A stretch of DNA of 64,000 bases from Rostratula benghalensis (GCA_013399305.1 VXAI01000028.1:3167575-3231574), one strand, 5' to 3'. Shown: positions 39,001-54,243, numbered from the stretch's first letter. Numbers and translations: made by a program. The notes: generated from the letters alone by a model not told the origin.

Positions 39001-41076
39001 TTGCCTTGTCCTTGATAAGGACAAAGATCTTTTTTTGCCCTTCCTCCCAGAGCTGACTCCAGGGACCTTTCTAGGCTGCTGCTTCCATGGCCAGAAGTAA
39101 GGACCGAGCTGCAGCCTGGCAGTCTTTCCCCCTTTCTTTGTGTTTACATGTACCTCAGACAACCCTGTTTTTTGTAGGTGAGAATATTGCTTTTTTCTTT
39201 CTCCAGAAATCTATATCTAGTTGTTTTTAACAGTGGTAAAGTCCTTCTTTGCAGCCATAACCTGGTGCTACCAGGGTAAACCTGCAAGTTGTTGGTGGGT
39301 GTGTAGCAGGAGGAAGGGGAAGAGAGGAGGTTGTTTATGTCTCAGGGTATGTGTTTTACAAGTCTGTGCAGGAGCAACATTTTCAGAACTGCTGCAGAGG
39401 TTTGGTTTTAGCTGGAAGGAGAATTTATTTTGGAGTTGCTTTGATATATATTCAGAGCGATCTGCTGACATGACCCTTGGCACTGAGGTGCTTTAGGAGC
39501 TCAGGCTGCTGATGGTGTAAAAATTCACTCCTGCTTTGGTTAGCACCTACAGGTCAGCCTTTATTCTCATGATCTAGGCACTGAATTTTTCTTTTCAGTT
39601 GTAAGAACCAAACATCTTTGCTGTTGGATGTGGCAGTGTTACACTTATGCTAGGATGAACTAGAGTCGTTTAAATTAAAGTAAATTTCTCACTCCTTCTG
39701 GGTCCTATGAGAACATGAAGCCCTTGCAGATGGTCGCTATTCATTTTGCTAAAGGGGTGAGATTTGTCCTTGGTAGCAAGTCATCATAACCGACACACTA
39801 ATTGCTGCATCGTGTTTGCCCCGGTAGTCCAAGTGGTGACACTTCTGCGTGTTTCAAAGGAACTATTGCTGCTGTAAATTGTTCTAGGCAACACTGAATA
39901 TGATCTAGCTCATTTTTAAGATGCTGATACGTTTGTGGCAGTATTTCAACTGGGGAAACTTAATTTTTTTACACTGTATTTTTTACATCCTGCTAGATTC
40001 AGGAGAGTTGCAAATGGTGGGAGGAGAAGTGGGATCATTAAACTGTTACTTACATAATAAAAAAGGAGAATTTGAGAGCTGTGCTCAGGTCTGCTCATAT
40101 TTTGATGATGCTTGGCTTTTCCCTTTGTTTTCTATTTAAAGTGGTTTGTTCTTTGGAAGCATGATCACTTGATATTTCTAATTTAATTTTTTGCATATGA
40201 CACTTGCAAATTATATAATTGAAAAAAACCCTTTACTGTTCTTTAAGGTTCAGAGACTAGCTTAAGAGCATTTAAATGTCCGTGTATTTGAAAGGGGGTA
40301 CCATGTTTTCTATTGTAATTGAAAACTTCTTTGGGCAAATTACAAATGCCAAGGTAAAACTTATCAGACTGTAAACAAATGTTATACAGTCTCTGTTAGC
40401 GCTCTACCATCTGGCAAAACCCAATTACCCTCACACAGTTTTATGCTCCTTAAAACACTGCTATTCTTGGCAATACGGAAAATAGACGTTTATGAAAAGG
40501 ACTCCTGGAGCTGGTAGTGCTACAAGAGGAAGAGAAGGCGCAGTGCAGGTGGTGCTGCTCATGTCATGGGCTCTACCACCCTGAATGGAGGAGCTGCGAG
40601 TTGTTTTGTAGAGGACTCAGTCTCTCTGTATGGACCAAAAAGAGACTTTATACTTGTAGGTAATGGGGTTGTGAGTTTCCCTCTCCCCAGCCCCCAGATC
40701 AGGTGCCTGCTGCAAGCACTTGTGCATGTCTCCATGCTGGCTTTAGGTAATTCCATATTTGTAAACTATTTGAATATTTGGAATAATTATTCAGATTATC
40801 TGTTCAGTTTTCTATGTTCTAGCACACAGAAAGCAAACTGAAGAGATCATGCCACTTCAGAGTCAGAGAGCACTAACATGAGCACCTCTCTAGCACTCCT
40901 ATATCAGTTTGCTCACCCTTATTGAAGATTCCTCTTACATACAGTATCCACTGTGAAATTGCTTTGTGATGAAAGCTGCCAAGTGGAGATACAGAATTGT
41001 CTGAGCTGGGTTTAGATGGCTGAACCACACACATTCCATTTAAAGGAAATGTATTGCTATCCTGTCAGCTTATGGT

Positions 41077-41111
41077 GCCTGATTCATCAAATCACTTAGC
41101 ATATGCTTAAG
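41077..41111. mobile_element. Fragment of the same old palindromic repeat (one arm)
   Basis: The run gcctgattcatcaaatcac followed by ttagcatatgcttaag matches the arm of the palindromic element described at 55343-55469 (recalled arm: CCTGATTCAGCAAAGCACTT, then AAGCATGTGCTTAA). The centre and second arm are not visible. Confidence 0.5.
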
Positions 41112-44100
41112 AAGCCTTGTTGGAAGAAAACCTGTAATGACCGAGTATTTGTTTTGCTCATCCAGGAAAGGTGTGATCCCAAAACTGGAGAACTGGGAGA
41201 CAAAGCATCTTTTAAAGAGATTTCTATATTAAGTAGCCCAGAATTAAGATGAGTAATGAGAATGTAAAAGTGTTGTCAGAAGCCTTCCCCAGAGTAGTAA
41301 CTGTGCCTGTTAGTCATACAGTTTATCCTGATGATAAATTCAAAACTATTTGCAGGATTATTTAAAGTATAAGAAAAAATTGCATTTTCCTTCATTCTTG
41401 GAGCTAATGTCAAATGTGATACAAAACTGTTTGATATAAAGTTATTTCAATTGCAGCTAAATATGAGAGAGATAGATATTTATAATTCTAACCTGCTTAT
41501 ATAGCAAGGAAAAAGATTAGGTGACTGCTTTTGGTTGTGCGAAAATAGTGGATGCTGTTGTAAATGCAGATGGATATTTTTCTTTCTCCTTTTGGGTCCA
41601 CATTGTCAATTGCTCATGGGAATACAGAATTGAATTGCATGAATGCTTAGTCCAATCTGGCCTGATGAACATTGGACACTTGTTCTAGCTGCTAAAAAAA
41701 AAAGGGGGCCTGGAAATAGGAACTCTAAGGAATGCATATTTTTCTGTGCCTTTCTAGATGGGATTGTGCTTGAGAATTGCAAGACCATGGGTCAAGGACC
41801 ACTGTGTATGTGTTACTAGAGGTTCTGTGGTTTCAGCAGCATGCACAAATAAAAACAAAGAGCCTGTGGCCAAAGCTCTCACTTGAAATCCATGTGCCTA
41901 GTTTTGGACAGAGGGAGCAGAGAAGTGGATTTCATGCTCACTTGAGCCACGAGAGACAATTGTTTATACAACTAAGTAGGTTTAGAGTATTGTTTGTCCC
42001 AGGCTTTAAAGTTAGGCTTTATTTGTATCAATTGCTGCAAATCAGAGTTCTTGAATAAAGCTGAAATGTTTTTATAGGATGCTTATCAGTATATCACATG
42101 TTTTCCACTTTCCTTGGTGGCAGAGTGAGCCCACCCCCAAAATGAAATAAGAAAAGAAATGCTTTTCTTGCTGGGACTGATCTTAGGCAACTGGCATAAG
42201 GCTTCCTTATGCTGCCTTCAGTTGCTTACTCTGACATCAGTGTATGCTTGCAGTTTGGTGAGGGGACTGATTTTGTTTGGTTTTAGGAAGCAGAGGACTT
42301 AGAAATGTCTCCAGGAAAGAACAGGTAATCACCAATGGAAAGAATAAAAAAAAGATTAATTTTAGAGTTATTTATTTTTGAGCTTTGTGGCAGCGTTCTT
42401 CAAAATTCCCATTACCCAGATCGAGTTGATTAGCTTGATTTTAATTTGGCTTCGGATAATAAGTTCTTAGCTTGAAAAAGCCAACTTGAGTGGGCTCTGT
42501 GCTTCCTGGATCACTCTTTCCCAAGTTACTCTGGCCACTGATTAGCGGATATAGCACAAAGAAACATCATAACATTGCAAAAAAATGGGCTGACACACAT
42601 CTTATGTATCTAAGAGAAAATAATATACAAACTAAGTGCTACTATTTGAAGCTATGGCTGGGAATGAAATGCAATGGCTTAATATGTTTTAAAAGTTTTC
42701 TTGAAATGCAGAAATGAGTGATGTGGGCATCAGCTGACACTGGGTTTTGCACATCCTGGGATGGGAGGGCAGCGTGCCGGCTGGGCACGCACAGCCCAGC
42801 CAGTCTGGTTAATAATGCAACTGTTTTTGTTTGGCTTTCAGGGTAATTTGATGGCTCCGTTCTGATTTCTTTGTATATATACATTAGGAGCTTAATTAAA
42901 AGCTCTGGAGACTGTTTACATTTTAACAAATGTAGAATAAATTTTATTTCTTAAGCATGAGACTACAGTGAATGAAGTGAACAAAAGAATTCTGATGAGT
43001 GGGTTTTAGCAAACAATATCACAAGGGAGACTTGGAGGAAAAAAAATGCATCTATATTTTAGAAGCGATAGCTATTTAAACTAATTAATTTAAATGTGTT
43101 GCAAATATTTCTGTTTATTTGTTCCTTTGAAATAGTTGATATCAGTGGAAATAATCTACTTTTTGCTAGAGAGATTTACATTAAAACAAGTAGATTTTTT
43201 TTAAAATTTAAAAAGTCTTTTTCTTGTTTTTATACATATTATAGGTGGGAGCCCTGTTACAAAGCATGAACTGAACTGTCTAACATACACTCCTCTGGAA
43301 ATGTAGGAAATGTTTTTTTGTTTGTTGTTTTTTAAGGTGCCTGGCTTCTAATATGACCGCCTTTTTTCTCCTGAATGGGAGAAGAGATGGGTAGTGATCA
43401 CATGCCTTGTGTGGTAGGAATGACGCCTCTGCATCTGACTGCCATTATCTTGGAGAGGCAACCAAAGACCAACAAGAGAACATGAAATTTTAATGACTGT
43501 CATCGGTCAGGAGAGGTGAAAAACGTCAAAACAGTGGTAGCAGGGCCTGATGCAAAGTACTGTGTGTCAAGGGCAAGCTGCACATCCTCTTCTGGGGCAA
43601 GTGGAGCCCCCTTTTCCTTTAAAAAAAGAAAAGGAGCGGGCAGGTTGTACTGTTGGGATGAACTTTTACGTAAACATGACTCTCAAAGCACTCTACAATC
43701 CCTGCAAGCACCAACTAGCCATGGAGACCCCACGAGCAGAGGTTTAAATTCACATTCAAGATGACATAATTTAGCACTGTTTTTTGGACACATCCTCAGC
43801 CTTGTGCCAGGACTTACTTTTGTAGCATCAGGAATGTTTGTTCACCAAAGGATCCCCTACACCAGGGAACTCGCAGAGCTGAAAACCAGATGTGCCTTTC
43901 CCCCTTAGGGTCACTGCTGTTGGATTGTTCCCCAGATCCTTTTGCTGTGTAGCCACGCAAGCGTGTGCCTTGGCACAGGGCACTAGGGTGTCTGTAGGGC
44001 CAGGCAGGGAGCAGGGGCTGGACATCAGGAGAGATGGTTTCTCCAAATAGCATCTGGTAAAGCATGATGATGATGTGAAGGCAAAGCGCACCTTATGCAG

Positions 44101-47100
44101 TCTTAGCAGTTACTTAGCTTTTATTGGGAAACAGCTAAGCTAGGAAAAAGTCCACTAACCAGAAATCAGGAATTCTATTGCATTGATGTATTTGTTTCTC
44201 TACTCTTTCTATGGCTATATTTACTTAATCCTAGCTAGAATCAAAGCAGTTTCTACTTCAAAGTAGCATGAAGCACATTCATTTATGGATTTCTGTCAAT
44301 GTCAGTCTTACTTACACCCAACCTGCCAAAATAATTATACTTAGTGTTGTTACATTTTTAGTGCATTTTCTCTATTTCACTTAGAAAGTTTCTTCCTAGT
44401 TAGTCTTGCTTCTTGGAAATTGCATGTGAAATCATTCTAAAACTGGAGCACAGTTCAATGATATGCAGCCTGCACCACTACATGTCTTTGGTTAGGATCA
44501 TGCATTAACCTATAATCAGTTTAAGTATGGTTTGTAATCTATTTGCAATTCCATTCCTTTATCTATGATATGTTTCTTGGAAGAAGAAATTATGTTTGAC
44601 AGTGCACTACATGTTTGAGAGCTAAAATCCAATTTGTCTAATCCTAGAAAGCTGGTCCCCATGTTTCTATTAATGAAAAACCTCGTGTCATCCTGTTGTC
44701 CAAATTACACAGCAGGAATGACTACTAACTGGCCATTAACCTCTTTCAGCACATGTTATACAGTTAAAACACTAACTAGGTAGGAAGATGGCTATAAACA
44801 AATCATACAACCTCCTACTAGTCTCATCTTTCTCTACAAAGTATTTCAGTCTAATTCCAAATAGTTTCATGCATTCCTTCTTAAATAAAAATGCTTCAGC
44901 TTTTAAATATATGTAGCTGAACAACTACTTACTGACATTGTTTCAGTGATGAAAGAGATGTCTTGATCTTTCATTTTGTTTAAGTTAGGTTATCTGCAGG
45001 ACTATCACAGTAGTCTTTTTGCTGTGCTTTATAATAAAGAGCAGGCTAGCAGGCATGACGTAAGGAGCGTTTACAAATGTGTATGTTTTGTTTAAAAGCT
45101 AAGGAGCAGAATAGTTATTATTGTGGGATCTACACCTTATGCAATTTTCCAGTAGTAACTAAATCAGATAGTGTCCTTGATATTTGTTTGCTTTTTTACA
45201 GTGAAGTAGGGATAGTGTGGGTACTGTAAAATAGGAGTGAAGCATTGAGAAATTAGAAACATTATTTACAACAGCATCCATACTTGTTTTACGGAATTAT
45301 TTATTCTCCATTCCACTTCACTGATGACCTTTCAAGTTCTTTCCAAGTTTACATTTCTTCAATAATAGAAAATTTATTTTTAAAAAGTAAACTCTAATTT
45401 ATTCTTTTCTCCACCAACCATAAATTATGTAAGAGAATACTTGTAGATATAAGTAAATCTTTTAGGTTGGAATACTAAATGTTCTAAATTGGTGACCTGC
45501 AGTAGAGCTTAACCTCAATTATCAGTGAGGAATTTATGTAACGTCTCATTTGTTTCCATAAATCTGAGAGGAAAATCCTGACAACTTCATCCCATTTGAT
45601 TCACGTGCTATTTTATTTTAATTCACTAACCTAGGAATTTCAGTCTAATTCTGCATCTCTGAATCATCAGATGTTTTTTCTTGGAGAAAGAGAAATTGTT
45701 GTTAACTATCAAAGCCCACAAAATACGAAACAGGAAAGCTGAAGGTTTCTATAACTATGCAGAAGGCATAGCTGTGATTCTGAATAATCTCTCTTGCTGT
45801 GTACGACTGATAATTGAAGGTACGTGTGTGCTGCCACTGAATTACTGGTGTTGGTCTGCACAATTCCGTTGCTTTCTGTTCTTAATTGTTTAACATCAAG
45901 TAAAGATGTCTTGGAAAGAGTACCTGCAGGAAGACAGCTTCCGAAGGCAATGCCTGACACAGAAACACTGGAGTTAATGCTGTTCTAGTTCCACCTCTGA
46001 GACTCTGAATGTTTGCAGCAGCTGAACACAAAAAAATGATGCACTGGTTCACGTTATGGTACTGATGAAATTAACTTTATGCAAAGTTTATATGTCACTT
46101 TATCAGGAATGTGAAATGTCCTGCTGGCATGTCTTTTCTAATTGCACTTTGCTTGTTGCTTAGTTCCTTGTTGGGAATTGTTATTAACACTGGGATGCTT
46201 GTTTTTCTGCTTAAAAAAAGAAGGCTAAAAAGAAGCAGAAATCAAATGTGCTTTTTTGGAAGGAAGATGAGTGACAGAAAGAGACTGGTGATCGTTTATC
46301 AACAGAACAGAAAACTCTTAACATTATCAGCCTGTAAAATTGCTACACATGGTACTGTTGTATTAGTTTTCATCTCCACCTTCAGCTTGCTTAATTTTAG
46401 TCTTGAACCTCCTTTCTGTTCCAGAGGTCTTTATTTTGGGTATAAAGCAAGTTTGTTCTTCCAGCAGCTTGACTTGAGCATTTGTGTGAATGCCACCCTT
46501 CCTTGTCAGTCAAGAAGATGTTCCTTTTTTATAGAAGATCGCAATGGCTTTTTAACAAGCTATTTGGGCAGAGCTGTGATATTTAAAACAAGATCATGAG
46601 ACTACACCAGGAAGCAAATTAGAAAGAGATGTTTCAAAAACTCATGAGTGGAACAGTGGCTAAATATACCCTGCCCCAGGTATAGTTGCAGGCAAGGTAT
46701 TCAACAGAGAGAGCTCTTTCTGTAAATGCTTCTCACTCTTCAAGTGTCCATGGAGGCATTTCCCTTTTGTATCACTAGGTAATCGCCTGACTGAGGATGC
46801 TGTTAATTAATCAGGGGCACTCAATTCATGAAAGGGTACGTAACCAAATACTAATTCTGTGAGAAATAACATCAATAGAGTAGGCTGAGTAGAGGACATG
46901 TCATAAGGTTATATGCCCTGGCAAGAATAGGAATTGCCTGGTGCTGAAATCTGAAAACCTGACAAAGTTGTTGAGGAGTGGGTGGGTGTGAAGGACTACA
47001 TGTGAAGATTTGATTTATGGGGAAGGAGGATGAAACAATAGTTTCTTCTGGAAATGATACTAGCTCTCTGCTTTTGATTAGCAGTTACAGAATCTGGAAA

Positions 47101-48539
47101 ATGCAGCTGCTTGATTCCCCCCTCCCATGCATGCTTTTGATATACAAGCAGCATAATTTCTTTCCATGCAGTTACTGATCGTGTGCTTTAAAAGCAAAAG
47201 GCATGCAAAACATTAGCGGTTTCAACACGGCTCTGATTTCATCCTTGAATTTTCTTGTGCCACGGTCTGTTTTTGTCAGAGTGCAGTTTTGGAGCTTTGG
47301 AGTTTAATTGCCTTAAATTGTACCTAGAAATCTAGTTCTTAAAGTACTATTAGGTTGAATAAGAGCTTCTTTTTTATTATTATTTCATCTCAAAGCACTG
47401 TTTTTCCCTACTGAATTTTCATTTTAATGGTTGGTGGCTTAATGAAAATATCTTTCCTAAGATTTGCAAACAAGCCAAAGTTTATAATGGAAGTCTGGAT
47501 AAGCTGCTGAGCTACAGACTTTAGATAACATGAATGCTTACAAATCAGCTTTGTTTTGTTTCTGAGCCCCTATACCAGCCATGAGAATTCTGCTCATCAA
47601 AAGTATTTAACAGAAATTAGAGCATGACTAATACTTGATGGGGAAGATTCGTGCAAACAAAAATGGCCAGAAAAATTCAGATCTGGAACAAAATATTTAA
47701 AAGAAGAAAATCCTAAGCAGTTCATACAACAAATAACCTTTTCCCCTACGAAACGGTATCATGGCTTCAATGGAGAAAGGAGAAGTACAGCCTCTGTGAA
47801 AAACATCAGTGACCAAAATACTCTAAATATTGGAGACATCTACAGGGAATGTATTTTTTTAAATTAAATTATCTTACTCATGCAAGCTGCCTTCTTCCAG
47901 ATAAACAAAACCAGACAGGCTGTAAGCAGATTATTAAAATATTGTACAATTAAAGCAAACTCTTGAAAATGCAAACAATTATTGCCATTTTATATGTTCT
48001 CAGTTTGACGTAAAGATTGCTAGCACAAACATATATAAACTAGGCCTTGTAAACATCTGACTTACACAAGATTTATTACCTAGCAGCAATTATTCAAGAT
48101 TAACCTGGCATCAGGTAAAAGTTTCAATCTCAACTAAATCAAGAAGTGGGAGCTAAAGTCATTCTGCAGCTACATGGGAGCACTCAGCATCATGCAAAAT
48201 CAGTTTCTTAGTAGTCACAAGCAGCAGAGATTCTGCAAGTAAATTCCTTTTATCACAGAGATGTTAGCTGTATTTTATGCATTATAAGGCAGCAAGGCAT
48301 AAGGAGAGGAAGTAATGGTTCTATAAGTTATCCAGTGTTGTCAGGCTTTGTATCGAGCACAGTGATATCTTTTGAAGTGGAGGTAACAGATAATAACATA
48401 GAAATAGATGGCCACTGCCGCATGAGAACAATTATTGAACAGTTCTAACAGGAGAATTAAAAAAAATATATATTGTAAGCAGTGTCATCAATGAAAATCT
48501 TTCATTAATCTATAAGAAGCATTTTCACTTTGAGGTTAG

Positions 48540-48562
48540 AAAATTTTCCACTGGAAAATTTT
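48540..48562. other. Perfect hairpin, 10-base arms and 3-base loop
   Basis: The arms aaaattttcc and ggaaaatttt are exact reverse complements around act. Each arm contains the GGAAAA core bound by NFAT/Rel-type factors, in inverted orientation. A second small palindrome, atgaaa-atc-tttcat, lies at 48491-48505. Confidence 0.8.
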
Positions 48563-51500
48563 GCTGCCTTAATTATACATCAGTAATTGTGAGCCGCATG
48601 GATTTGAGTCTTCACAGGCTAATCATATTATGTAAAATCAGAATTCATTGAGAAGTCAAGGAAAAGCCTGGTTTTCGAGAAGTAGCTTTGTAGTCCAATA
48701 CTAGAGGTAATATTTAGGCACAACCAGAAAAATAGTTGTTTTAAACATACCAAGACAGCACTTTATAAATTGTCATGTCAACAGAACTGACAATTAAATG
48801 AAAGGAGGTTTTGTTTGTTTGTTTGTAGTGAAACTGTCCTTATGCAAAGAAATAAGCATGAACGCTTTAATTTTTCCAATAAATGCCTTGTATGCAGTAG
48901 TCACCAGGGTTTTTTCTTTGTTTGGTTCCATCTTGGGGTAGAGATCTAAGGGTCTGAAGTTTGTCCTATAGCAGCTGTAGATAAATCAGTACATAGGTAA
49001 ATCAAGAAGCTGGCATTTCAGTGTTAAAGCTACAAGTTATTGTACTGTTTAAAGAGGGGAGGTATTACCAATGTTTACAGCGAAAGCATCAAACATGGTT
49101 TTTGATAGAGAAGTCCACTGGAAGAAGAAGGAATCTCCAGTTATGATCTCTATTCCACAGCTTTTTATAAGTGGCTTTTATTAAGTGTGATGGATTTAAT
49201 TGCTTGTCTTCAGGAGGTAAAAGATCTTTGTGTTTGGGCACATTTACACCTGCAGTGTAATCGTGCATATACAGGCAGTGTACAAAGCCTACTTCTGTGA
49301 GTAGCCACAATGCTGTTGACTTTGAAAGGTTCACGTTTAAATGAGGATTTGGTCTAATGGAGCTGCATATCTGAAGGAGATAATGGAGTTCAAACTAACG
49401 TGATTCTCTGAGTGTAGCCAATGACAGGATTAGCTGTGGATGGTTTATGTCATCGTGGCCAAGTTCATCCATTGGAAAGGGTCTACCCAAAGTATCTCTG
49501 ACACTATGTTCCTTTATAGTCTTGTACGTGGGAAGAGGAAAGCACCGTCATCAGAATTTAGGTTATACATAGGTGTGTATATGACTCCATGGGACTTGTC
49601 CAGTTGTATTATAAAAATATGCTCAGTTCTGTGTCATAAGCCCATTTCTGGGGCTTTATCTAGGTCTGTGTAAAGTGCAGGATTATGTTATAAAACAGTC
49701 TTGATGCGGTTGGATTTGTTGCTTGAGTTTCAATTTCAACATATACAGAAATTATAGGTTTTGCTTTTGCTGTTGTTTTGTCTGAGTGTGTATGTGCTTA
49801 TGCTGTCATTTCCTCTGAATGAATTGGTTTAGTCTGTGTTTGCCATGTTTTCGGGACTTTGTTTTAACTACAGTAATGCTTCTTGCCGTACCATTATTCC
49901 TACCTGCTGGGAATTGCAGGATGTGTGACTCCACAGCAAGTCTCCACAAGTAGCTGCACTTCATATAAATGGGGAAGTGTGTGTGCTCACTTCTTCATTT
50001 AACACTTCTCCGAAAAGGAGTTAATATGTCCCTGTGGGCATGGTAAAGTAGCCATGGAGTTATGTTTGCTCAGAGCTCTGGGCTTGTAGAAATTCCATGT
50101 AGAAATAGCCATCAGCCCAATAAATCACCTGAAAGCATGGCTCATCAGAAACTATATGGGAGGTTCAGCTACTTCAAGACTGATGCACTATCAGGAGTTT
50201 TGCTAGAAAAACTTTGGGAGTAAAAGCTGCATTGCAAACACAAATGTTGAAGCAAACTGTGGTGTTATTTCCTTTGGTGAAATGGCTTTAGTGACAAAAT
50301 AACTTCTTGCTGGTGTAAAGGTATGTCTGCACCAAGACATCTGCCATTACCCTGCCAAGGAGACTCAAAGACAGGCAGAGACTTGAGTTTTGTGTAGGGA
50401 AGAGCCACATGCGACTGCTGAGTGACAGGAATTGAGAATTAGGGTCTCCAATATACAGAATAAGAGCTTGTGATTTATTGTTGCTGTCAGTTAAACAAGG
50501 AGGAAGATTCTGCAATCCACACTAATGGGGTTGAGGTACTGAAATTAAATTTAGGAGTGAAAAATGCCCTGGCCTTAGTTAAATTTAGTGGCTCATCCAC
50601 TCAGTGGTAATCGTACACTTGCAATTCCTTCATTTGGACTGGACTTAAAATATGTACTTTAGTGATCAGATTAAATGAAATTTTAACGATCAGCTGGGAT
50701 TAGACAAAATACTAATTAAACCCAAGGAAGTCTATTAATATAATTAGCCTCAGGGCAAGACTATTCAAGAACTGGAAACAAATTATTTGTAGCATCCTGT
50801 CATTTCCTAAGTAAATTGTTTGAGTCTGGAGAGAAGAGACAAAAAATGGAAGTCTTTGTTTAGGGTTGAGAATGGCTTGAGTGTATTTTGTGTGTTTTCT
50901 ACCTCCTGAGTAGTCTTTAGTTCACTCCTGAGGTCTGGCACCAACACGAGGTGACTCTGTACATTGTTACCTACCCAAGAAGGCCAAACCTCATGCCTTG
51001 GTTTGAAGAAATGTCCTCTTCACCAGCTTTCATTAACCAGCAAAGGAGTCTGGAAGTTGAATAGGCATTTAAAAACAAAAAAAGTCCTCAAAAAACATTT
51101 GGGTTTATGTTTAACTCTTCCCCTTTCAGGTTGTACGCTTGAAAATAAGCTCTGTGGAGAACAGGGAGAGCTGTGTGTGCTACGTCTGGGCCTCTCTTTA
51201 TAATGGTGGTTGGATTTCCTTTCCTTGTAGGCCTCCTACAAAGCAAATTTTTAGACAGTCTTTTTACCTTTCATAGTTAGGCACACTTGATATGTCAGAC
51301 TGAGAATGTGGAAGGTGGGAGTAACTCAGGCACCATTCATTTCTGACAGTTTTGGCCAAGGTCCATAGGCTGTCAGCAAGTGCTTAGTTCATTCAGCATG
51401 AAGAGTGCCCCTTGAAATGTCCCTTAACCTAGAATTCAAAGAATAGAAAGAACTATGTACTTACTTACAGAAAAAGGGCATAGTAGCAGTGCTTTCGTCT

Positions 51501-54243
51501 TATTATATTGAGCACTGTGGCTCTGACAAAGGAGATGTGTCCTTCCTCTTCCTTTCCTGCCCAGGCAGTAGTCCTGCTGGCATGCACTAGAAATCCCGCT
51601 GAGATGGTTCCACCAAACATAAAGATGGCAAATGCAGCAATACGTTTGCTTGATGATGGTTTGGCCTAACATTTAACAGCAACTATATTGTCTTTCTGTA
51701 AATAGTAGAGTTGCTGCAGTGCAAGAAGGTAGTAATTACCAATAGTAATACCAATTACTTGCTTTTAAATTGCTGTGATCTAAATAATTTCAGTTACGTC
51801 AGCCTCTATCAGGTTGAAGCAAAAAACCGGATGCCTGAGGTTTGTATTTACTTTGCCCCACTTTTTATTCTGTATCTTAGAGGATGTTTAACTTTCAACT
51901 TTCTGATTAAATTAAGAGAAGAAAGTGTTGGATTCCTTATTTACTATTACTTTGGAGGCATGGTGGAGGATGAATCATGTATCTTTTTAGCTGTCAGTAG
52001 TCTAACAGGCTCTTTGGCACTAACAGAAAAAAAAAAAACAGTCATTAAAATGATGGTAAGACCTAATAGTCTTCAGTTATCCCAGGCACCAACACTCATA
52101 TACACCTTACAAAGCTGAAGTTTAAACATGTAAATATTTTTTCCCTCCATATTTGATGGATATAAGGTTATATATCATAACTTGGCAGGCATCTTCACTG
52201 GTAAGATCAATACCACTATAAAAGTATTAATGTTAGTGTACCGTCTTTAGAGCTCTTTTTTTTTTCCTGGCTCTTTGGTGCAAATGGCAAATGCATGAGG
52301 CATCTTATCTGATCTACAGCAGATAATTAGAAACATTTTATTTTAGTGCTATGGAATGTTGTGTCCTTAAATGTATGTGTGAATTATACTTACGCAGTTA
52401 TGGTCTCGGTTTTTAAATTTAGATGCTTCAAATTAGAAAATGCCATGTTACAAACTTAAAATGCAATTTAAAAGCATCAGAATTACTTGTCTGGAATTCA
52501 CATTTACGCAGATTATGGGCATTTCAAATCTCAAATATATTATTCTACAATTAATGTTACGAATTCAGGACAAAATATCAGTCAGAAGTGCTGCTTTCCC
52601 AGTATTTTGGAGAGAAGAGCTATTTAGCCATTTAGCTAAATACCTGTATTTGGCCTCACAAGGTTAATTTAAGAACCCTATCTTTTTAAGAACCTATCAG
52701 CTCAAAGTGTATCTTTCTTTAATAACAGCATACAAGGGAAAAATATCTGTAGCTATGTCAGTTCCATGTGAAAATTAATACAAACAGTTTTTTAAACATT
52801 TGGGACTGTCTTCTGGCTGCCCATCCTCTGCTTTTTTCTTTGACAGGTTTACATTTTGTCAATGATAATGGAAGAGTGGGAAAGTGAATTTTGGTTACCC
52901 TTACAGGGTAACTTCAAACTCTCTGATCTTTGTAAGCCTTTTCTTTGTTGTTAGTTGATGTGGGATTTAGCCTCAGCAGAAGAGCTGTTTTGCGGTCCTC
53001 TGGGGGTAACGTTGAACAGGCAGCACAGAGATATTTCTTTCATCGGGCTTTGTAAACAGAAGTCAGGACTTTAATAGAGATGCTTGATCTGTGGCTAGCT
53101 GACAATTAATCATTTAATGGTAATTTAAGTTAAACCTCAAAGGTAAGCACTCTGTTTAGAAAGAGGGCTGAAATAGCCACAGAATCAAAAATTCACCAGA
53201 AATTTTCAGAGCAGCGTGAAAAAATGTGCAAAACCTAGGCTCTTGTGGAAGATTTTGGTTCTCTTTACTGCTCAACCTCACCAGAAATACTTACTATTTC
53301 TCAACTGTTATTAATGAAGTGCATAAAGAAAGTTTAAAACTAAACAGAAAAGTAATAAAAACTAATCTCCAGAAGCAAATGTGTCTATGTATATTTATAT
53401 TGAAATTGCTTGGTGAAGAATCACGACTTGATGTAAGTGCAGTTCTTGCAGCAATCTTTTCTTAAATTTGTCCCTTGTGGAAAACATTCCTAAGGGAAGA
53501 GGGGAAAAAAAGTAGAACCCATGCTCATCATCTTTGAATATCAATAAAAGCACCGCTTTTATTTGTCAGGATGTCTGTCTGGGCCTGATATTTTGGTAAC
53601 CCACCATTTTATTTTATTTTTACTTTAATGTAGTTTTACTATGTATGAACAAGAAACCACTGGTGTGAAAAGAGAAAAGACTAAAGCATTTCTTCTGCAG
53701 GGACTGTGCTGTATATTGTGATACTTTGGGTTTATCTTATTAAGCATGAAGCTTGGAAAGGTTTTGTTGCCATTCTGATGGTCTCCCAAAGGTTTGAAGC
53801 TTCTGCTACTATCAAGCCAAGAGTAATGGTACAAGACAGTTCATGAAGTTGAGTACCAAGCAGAAGATTTTTCATGCTTTATCTTCAAAGCAAGAATTGG
53901 CATTTGCAAACAGTTACACAAAACTTTCGTATGTTTATTCTGCAGAAGCTAAACATAGAGCAAGATAGTAAAAACTGGAGAAAACCCACCAATTTCTCAT
54001 GTAGGTAGGAGTTTAGGCACTGGTCAACATAAAAAATGTACCAGGATGAGTTTAAGCATGTCTCTGGAATTAAAGTTGTAATTTTTTCTTTGTGCTAGTA
54101 GTAATGACTTACTGTTAAAATTTGTTGTTTAACAAGCATGTTAGACAGCAGTAATTCTGAGAAAATCTAGAGGCTACATGCACAATATTTCAAATAATGT
54201 ACGTGTGTATGTGAATAGTATACATAATGTATAAATACATATA

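Noticed and set aside
45681..45809. Possible exon ending at the strong donor GAAG|GTACGT
   Set aside because: The donor is good, but no convincing acceptor with a pyrimidine tract precedes an open frame, and the peptide is not known.
51711..52118. 135-codon + strand ORF
   Set aside because: No domain, AT-rich codon use like the flanking intron, and it includes a 12-A run read as lysines.
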